Assembly: GCF_000276665.1 (NCBI RefSeq)
Contig: NW_004955473.1
Coordinates: 5,166,211-5,230,210 of the forward strand
Reading direction: 5' to 3'
DNA from: Chinchilla lanigera
Lineage: Eukaryota > Chordata > Mammalia > Rodentia > Chinchillidae
DNA length: 64,000 bases
In this document: positions 55,535 to 64,000 of the stretch, in pieces
Position numbering within the stretch: the first letter of the stretch is position 1
How the letters are laid out: each line of letters begins with the position of its first letter
Program-made: the position numbers and the translations under genes
Notes under the pieces: model-generated
The model's input: the letters and a program-made list of their open reading frames with translations, nothing else
Databases searched by the model: none
What the model was told of the DNA's origin: nothing

Positions 55535-56130
55535 GATTGTGCTCACTGTCTCCAGGCCCTGGAGAAGGGGGTTCAAGGGCAGAAGACTTCCTTCTGAGAC
55601 CAGCGCATCCCCAGCCTTCCAGTGGGAGCTGGAGGCTAAAGGTCCCTGGGCTTCTGACACCCCAGGCTGGGGTGGGAGTAGAGGGTCTCCAGCTGTACGA
55701 GTCAGCCTGTTGGGCCCCAGACCTTGGTTTTCTGAAGTCAGGACATTACTTGGCATCTTTTAGAAGTCCCCAGACAGGACAAGCGGTCCTGGCAGTTCTG
55801 CCTGCAGGAGGAGTTTCGCGCTGACCCTTGGCTCTGCTCAGCTCTGCCTTTCCACTCCTCAGGCTCTGGCCTGTTTGTATTTCTTTGATGTTCCTCTTTG
55901 CCTGCCTCTCCCAAACTCCTGCAATCACTGGAGCCCTTGTGTGGCTCCTTCCTTGCACCCTGTAACCACCTTATGGGCCATACTGAGCCAATAGCTCTGA
56001 GACATCCTGCCACTCCCCATCTCCAGGGTAGGGAGGATTCGAAAACATCATTTTCTTAGGCATTTCTTTTTTCTGATATCTTCCTTTGTTTAGCATTGAA
56101 CTAATAGCCATTACCCAGGATATTTGTGTT
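55535..56130. other. Intergenic DNA, nothing recognised
   Basis: GC-moderate unique sequence; overlapping short frames on both strands, no motif. Confidence 0.5.
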
Positions 56131-56136
56131 TGTTTG

Positions 56137-56215
56137 TTTGGGGTGCTGGGGATGGAACCCAGAGCCTTGTGTGTGGTAAGCAAGTGCCCTGCCACTAGCT
56201 ATCCTCCTAGCCCTC
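56137..56215 (-). mobile_element. ID SINE
   Basis: Antisense: 'ggtgctggggatggaaccca', 'gtggtaagcaagtgccctgc'. Confidence 0.8.
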
Positions 56216-56219
56216 CTTG

Positions 56220-56915
56220 GGGGTTTGAAAAGGTTTAGGAGTGTCCCCTGATAGGGGCCCTCTGGAGGGAAGGAATTTTTTTTAAAGCACATTGGGTGTT
56301 ATTCATTACACTAGCCTGATCTTTCCAGATGCCTTTGTTGCTACTTTACTAGAGACTGGAGGGTTGGGCCCTATTTATTAGCTTTATTTTTCAAAAAAAA
56401 AATGGAAATATTGTTCCTTTTCTCATAGATATAAAAGTAATAGATACTTTTGAAAGTCAAATGAAACAAGAATGTAGAAAGTGAACACTTGTAAGCCCTC
56501 ACTGCCCCAGTCCCACCCCACGTCTCAAAAGACCATCACCCATGACCATTTGTTGCTGATCTTTTCAGTCTTTTATTCTCTGTGTATGTTTTTCTTATTT
56601 TTATTCTGTGTGTATGTTTTTCTTTTCTTAGATAAAAATAGAATCACCCTATAAATAATTTTAAGTACTTGCTTTTCCCTTGATACAATATTAATTTCTT
56701 TTACAACAAAAATGTTGTATATTATTTATATAATTTTAAATCTAAGAGTGAAAGATTCATGAAAATTTCTCTCATGCCATTAGCTTTCTACAATATCATG
56801 TCAAATTACCACATTGTACTGTGTGAACACACATTGTGGTCTTTCTGGCTTGGGCCACACTGAATGAAGGAGAATTGTCTTGGGCCACATATAAAATATA
56901 TAAGATAATTATATC
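56220..56915. other. Intergenic AT-rich DNA
   Basis: No gene seen. A ~29-bp tandem duplication ('ctgtgtatgtttttctt' repeated) lies at about 56580-56632. Confidence 0.55.
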
Positions 56916-56917
56916 AG

Positions 56918-57075
56918 CACTCTGGGAGCCTGAGGCAGGAGGATTGCAAGTTTGAGTCCAGCCTGGCCAATTTAGCGACTTAGTGAGGCCCTGTCTCAAA
57001 ATTTTATAAAAGTGCTGGAGATATAGCTTAGTATAGAGGCCCTGGGTTTAATCCTCAGTACTATAAAAACAAAAC
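56918..57075 (+). mobile_element. B1-dID SINE
   Basis: Sense: 'cagcactctgggagcctgag', 'gcgacttagtgaggccctgt', linker, then 'ggagatatagcttagtatag' and 'gggtttaatcctcagtac'. Confidence 0.85.
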
Positions 57076-57184
57076 AAATAATAAAACTTGCTATATTTTA
57101 AAATATTTATTATGGTAACTTTGATGTGTCTGACCCGTGGGCTATAGGTTGGACAGGATTCTACCTAATTTGTCATTTGTGTTT

Positions 57185-57380
57185 TTTCTTTTTTTGCGGG
57201 GAGAGGTTACTGGAGATAGAACTGTAGCTTCTGCCCTGAGCTACATCCCCAGTCCTTTTAATTTTTATTTTGAGACACAGTCTCACTAAGTTGTCCAGGC
57301 TGGGTTTAAACTTGCAATCCTCCTACCTCAGCCTCCCAGAGTAGTGGGATATAGGAATGCATCACCACACCTGGCTCCAG
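57185..57380 (-). mobile_element. B1-dID SINE
   Basis: Antisense: 'tactggagatagaactgtag', 'gagctacatccccagtcctt', 'agtctcactaagttgtccag', 'atgcatcaccacacctggct'. Confidence 0.8.
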
Positions 57381-57539
57381 GTTTTTAATATCACAGACAG
57401 ACCTGTCTTTGTGCATTTGTATGGCTCTTTTTGTAGACCACATCTTGGAATTGGAAAGGCTGAGTCAGATGGCCAGATTGCCCTTCGAAGTGCTTACAGC
57501 CTCTGACAAGCTTGATGGAAGAGGCCTTTTGAGAAGCAC

Positions 57540-57745
57540 TGTATAGGTGCCTGAGAACATGGGCTTGACAGTCAGGTAGACTTCTGGCTCTGCAACTTCA
57601 TAATCAACCTCTTTGAGCCGCAGTTTCCTTCTCTGCAAGTTGGGATGTTGATGATACCTAGCTCAGGGTTTCAGTGAGGACTACATGCTATAATATACAT
57701 GAAGTTCTCAGCATCTGTGCTCAGTAGGGCAGTAATTATTCAGTC
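57540..57745 (+). mobile_element. MIR SINE
   Basis: Sense MIR order: 'gggcttgacagtcaggtaga', 'ctctgcaacttcataatcaa', 'ccgcagtttccttctctgca', 'tgatgatacctagctcaggg'. Confidence 0.75.
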
Positions 57746-57749
57746 CTCT

Positions 57750-58430
57750 TGTGGCTTTGAGCCTGTTAAGGCTCTTGCTTTCTGCGTAAGGATAATGCTC
57801 ACAGTTTCCTGATGCCCACCGTCACTATGGGCATGAGGAGGAGTTCGGCCGAGAAGCCAGCCTGGAAAGAGGGTGACCTTGTCTTCACTCTGGTGACAGC
57901 TCTCACTCCAGTCTGCCCTCTCTAATGTAGTGAAGGCAGCAGAAATGGAGGAAATCAGGATCTCCATTTGCATCCTGCCTGTTGCAGCTTTAGTAGGTAC
58001 TGGGCAGGCCCCCAGAAGAGGGCCTCAGGGGAAAGGCCACGCTGACTGCAACTCTCCCCTCTTGCACTTTGGACAACCCTCCAATGCTGGCCCTCTTCAC
58101 AGGGAGGAGGATCTTCAAGGCTCTTGTTAAAATGAACTGTTAAAGGAAAGTGGAAGTGATTTCCTTCTGTCCACTCTTGGACCCCAGGAAAGCTGTAGCC
58201 GTTGCCCTGTTCTCAGAAGGGCTGCATAGAGGGAAGGGCAAAGCTGACCAAGGATTCAGATGGAGCTTTAGATAAGTAGAACCAAGGGCAGTGAGCATCA
58301 TCAAGGAGGGGGTGGATGGCCCCAAAAGTCAGTGGAGGGGCATTTTGCTGAGACCAGCTGTGGACATCTGTCTGCCCCCTCCCCACAACCCTCACTCCAT
58401 AGGAAAGATAACTGAAGACAGTGATTTAAT
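57750..58430. other. Intergenic DNA beyond the SASH3 3' end
   Basis: Unique sequence with no recognised gene. Confidence 0.5.
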
Positions 58431-59550
58431 TCTACCTATATTTTATTTCTTCTTTATTTGTCTCCCTCCACCCCTTCATATTTATACCTAGCCCCTTCCC
58501 CAAAGCTAGCTTGTCCCAAAGTTCCTGATAGCAGGTCAAGAAGTGTGACTACAAAGCAGGCAGTCCTAGAGGTAGTGGGCACTGTTTGTCCTGTACCAGG
58601 GAAGGGCTCTTCTGGGTGATTCATGTGGCAAAGATTGGCTACTGGGGTCAAGGGAGGCCTTTATCACCAGATGCACTCCGCACTCTCTGCAGCTCAAGGC
58701 ACACCACAACATCAGCAAAGCAGTGTCAGCCAGTGGCCTTCTCAGTGTCAAGCTTGGTGCTTTCTTCGCTTGTAAGGACCCACACACATGGCCAAGTCTG
58801 GACCTAGACCTGCAACTGGCATCTGAGGGGCATCTGTGTCCTTGGAAGCCGCGTATGACCACCTGCTATTAGTCTGGTGGGAAGTCTAATTTGAGAGGGC
58901 CAGGGACAGAAGGGGGCACACATTATATAAGGTATAGGCATTGTTTTAAACCGGAGGAAGTTGCAGCTTAGGCTGGCACATTGAAGGTGTGAAATAGGCA
59001 GGACGAACCGATTCACTTGAAAGCCGGAGGCTCCTCCAGCCTCTTCAATAAACTCCACTGGTGCCCCAGGCCACAGGTAGCAGGAGAGCAGGCATTTAAA
59101 ATCCTAGAGTGTCAGCTGGCCAGGAAGGTCCTCAGTGACTACCCGTTCTATTCGGCAAGTACAAAGCCCAGAGGGGGAAAGCGCTTGGTTCAAATCTCAT
59201 CGTGACTGGGCAGCCAGACCTCTGAGACAGTTAGGGAGAAGGAAAGTGTGGTACACTGGGCTTTCTTCCCTTGATATCCCACCTGCTAAGGCTGTGGCCT
59301 AGGGGAGTGGGTGGTGCCAGGAGGGCTGTACTGTCAGTCGTTGGAAGAGGGAGGGGTCTGGCAGGTGGGATGTGCCTTTGGGTGTCCCTTTGTCCACTTC
59401 AGGTGGAGCTTATAGGGCTCTGGCCATGCCTGTGGCTGTAAGTGACCCTGGGAAAGCAGGACCAGGCTTGGCACTGTCCTCTGGGCCCAGGCGTTTCATC
59501 CCTGCGACCTCTGCAGCTCAGGCCCAACCTTGGCCTGCGCCACCTCTACC
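58430..59550 (-). other. SASH3: SASH3 3'UTR
   Basis: It runs from the stop codon (59553-59551) to two AATAAA signals on the - strand at 58453-58458 and 58442-58447. About 1.1 kb. The end is inferred from the signals. A MIR-like remnant may lie at about 59085-59210. Confidence 0.65.
58442..58458 (-). promoter_or_regulatory. SASH3: Poly(A) signals of SASH3 (two AATAAA)
   Basis: 'tttatt' on the + strand at 58442-58447 and 58453-58458 gives two AATAAA hexamers 11 bases apart on the - strand. Confidence 0.6.
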
Positions 59551-62174
<2,624 letters not shown>

Positions 62175-62409
62175 TCAAACTTCAGCTCTGCTACTTACAG
62201 GCTCAGGGACACTCTCTGAGCCCTAGCTGACAGTCTTTGTCCTGCCTACCTCCTGGCATGAGGCTCACCAGGGCGGCGGGTGAAAATGCTTCATCACTTT
62301 CAAGTGCTGATGTACATGCAGAAAAGGCCATGATTGCTGAGGTTGGGTTCAGGGCCATTGGTACAGCCCAGTCAAGCAGACATTGCTTCTGAAAGAAAAC
62401 TACTTTTGC

Positions 62410-62560
62410 CTGTGCTCCTATGTGCCAGGCTTGCCTGCCATTTCACTTAATCCTCAGGGTGATCCTTAGAAGTGAGTGGTACGGTTGGCCTGGGTTCGCA
62501 GATGAAGAGTTACCCTGCCAAGGCCTTCAGGAACCCATAGCCAGCTCAGTCTGACTCCAG
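62410..62560 (-). mobile_element. MIR SINE
   Basis: Antisense: 'tcacttaatcctcagggtga', 'ggttcgcagatgaagagtta', 'catagccagctcagtctgac'. Confidence 0.6.
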
Positions 62561-63369
62561 AGCTCTGCCCAGCTCACCCTATCTCAAGGTGATACTGTTT
62601 ATCACCTAGCTCTTCAAGAATAAAAGCTTCAAGGATTGGCCAGTTCTTGTGTTGTATGTACTCCCCACCATGACCAGCATCAGGCTACCACTGGGTTTTC
62701 ACCAGAGAAGTTGTGGGAGGAGGCGATAGCTAGGTTATTTCCACTACACGGATACTATAGACGCAAATATCTTCAATGACAGATAGGAGAAACAGGTGTG
62801 ATGAATCCTGAAGATTTCTGGGATCACCCTTGTCTTTAATAGAATTTATTTAATTGTACATTTATATAATTTTTAAAATAATGGTTCTATTTAACAACCA
62901 GCTTGCAAAATTCCCTACAATTTATCCAACTGCTCACAAGCTGAGTCCAGCACACCACAGCTTGGTGCCTCCTGTAAGAGCTACAAGCACACCAGACTCA
63001 CTCTGCTTTAAGCTACTGTGGCTGTGGCTGTGTCTGTCCCATAGCTCTGCCACCTTCCTCCTGAGCCGAAGCCAGCCTTCTCAAATTTGTCTATGTTCTC
63101 TCAACTTAGCTATGGTTCAGCTTAGAATCTTTTGACTTTACGATGGTGTGAAAGTGATACACATTCAGTAGAAACCACGCTTCCAGTTTTGAACTTGGGT
63201 CTTTTCCCAGGCTGGCACTATGGGGTCTGATCCTTTCTGGTACTGGGCAGCCACAGTTCCCAGTCAGAACCAAGTTCACAAAGAGAAACAACCAACACGC
63301 TACAGCGTGCTGTGTTGCTCTAAGCTCTGATGTTCAGTGAGTTAGGGTATTCACGGCTTTTCTTCTTTT

Positions 63370-63530
63370 TATCTTTGTGGTACTGGAGATTAAACCCTGG
63401 GCTATAGCACTGAGGTACATCCCCAGCCCTTTTCTAAGTTTTTTATTTTGAGATAGGTTCTTGCTAAGTCACTAGGCTGGTCTTGAACTTGTAATCTTCA
63501 TGCCTTGGCCTCCCAGAGTTCTGGGATAGT
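63370..63530 (-). mobile_element. B1-dID SINE
   Basis: Antisense: 'gtactggagattaaaccctg', 'gaggtacatccccagccctt', 'attttgagataggttcttgc', 'cctcccagagttctgggata'. Confidence 0.85.
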
Positions 63531-63541
63531 CAATGCACTTT

Positions 63542-63881
63542 TCACCTACAGCGTTTTCTTTTTTTTTTTTTTTTAAACTTTAGTATTTTAAAATTTATTT
63601 ATTTATTATTTTTTTTTATTTTAAAGATAAAAGGAGGGAAACATTAACAGACATACAACATTTTACAACATATCACAAGCACAATACAGACAACACAGAG
63701 TTACCAACAAAGTGGTAGGGAATTAACAATGGTGGTTGTATTACATATTGATATCTTCAAAGTGGCTTCTCGTGAAAACAGATATAAACATGCAATACTG
63801 GTCAACCAAAGACTCATTGACAGTTTCTTTCAGCATAGAAATAGAAGACAGAAGAACAACCATGTCACCTACAGCGTTTTC
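63542..63881 (-). mobile_element. Young 5'-truncated L1 with exact 17-bp target duplication
   Basis: The insert body is about 63559-63864 and opens with a long T-run. It is flanked by 'tcacctacagcgttttc' at 63542-63558 and 63865-63881. It closely matches 39284-39644, so both come from one recent L1 subfamily. Confidence 0.92.
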
Positions 63882-64000
63882 AACTTATGATTGGTTTATT
63901 AAAACAACCCATCATAAATGGAGGAGCATGTATATTTTTCTGTATATCCTCCAAGAATTAGGCCTTCCTGAACCCAGGGGCTAGCTCCAAGCAGAGCTTT

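Overview
This is mammalian nuclear DNA from a rodent, most likely a non-murid one. It has interrupted genes with GT-AG introns, a CpG-island promoter, tRNA-derived ID SINEs, B1 (7SL-derived) SINEs with an internal quasi-duplication, B1-dID dimers, MIR/L2 fossils and L1. The SINE mix (abundant ID, B1 and B1-dID together) would fit a lineage such as Castorimorpha, but I cannot fix the species. The gene pair is the one found on the mammalian X chromosome (human Xq26.1): ZDHHC9 on the + strand and SASH3 on the - strand, converging tail to tail.

Layout. 1-8180: upstream intergenic DNA, with a GC-rich minisatellite at the left edge, old SINE/LINE debris and a MER2-type fossil. 8180-8960: CpG-island promoter with two CCAAT boxes and a CRE-like site. 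8400-44880: ZDHHC9, with two probable non-coding leader exons (one ending at 8575, one tentative at 8935-9000), nine coding exons (10219-41677) that join to exactly 364 codons plus stop, and a 3.2 kb 3'UTR ending near an AATAAA at 44852. 44900-58430: intergenic DNA, largely one nearly full-length but broken L1 on the - strand (about 46515-52320, with a 599-base N gap). 58430-62102: the last five coding exons of SASH3 on the - strand, with its 3'UTR. The first ~100 codons of SASH3 lie beyond the right edge or were not found.

Function. ZDHHC9 is a Golgi/ER four-pass DHHC protein S-acyltransferase that works with GOLGA7 and palmitoylates RAS proteins. SASH3 (SLY1) is a lymphocyte SH3-SAM adaptor. 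They are neighbours, not a pathway.

Most noteworthy: (i) one ZDHHC9 intron is a minor-spliceosome AT-AC intron with a perfect U12 branch-site motif; (ii) a hAT-type transposon carrying a later ID SINE ends about 27 bases before a ZDHHC9 coding-exon acceptor; (iii) an internally deleted mariner-like element with TA target sites still holds a transposase C-terminal remnant; (iv) the 5' leader carries a 26-codon uORF; (v) nested retroposon insertions with exact target-site duplications give a readable insertion history. I found no wholly new multigene system.
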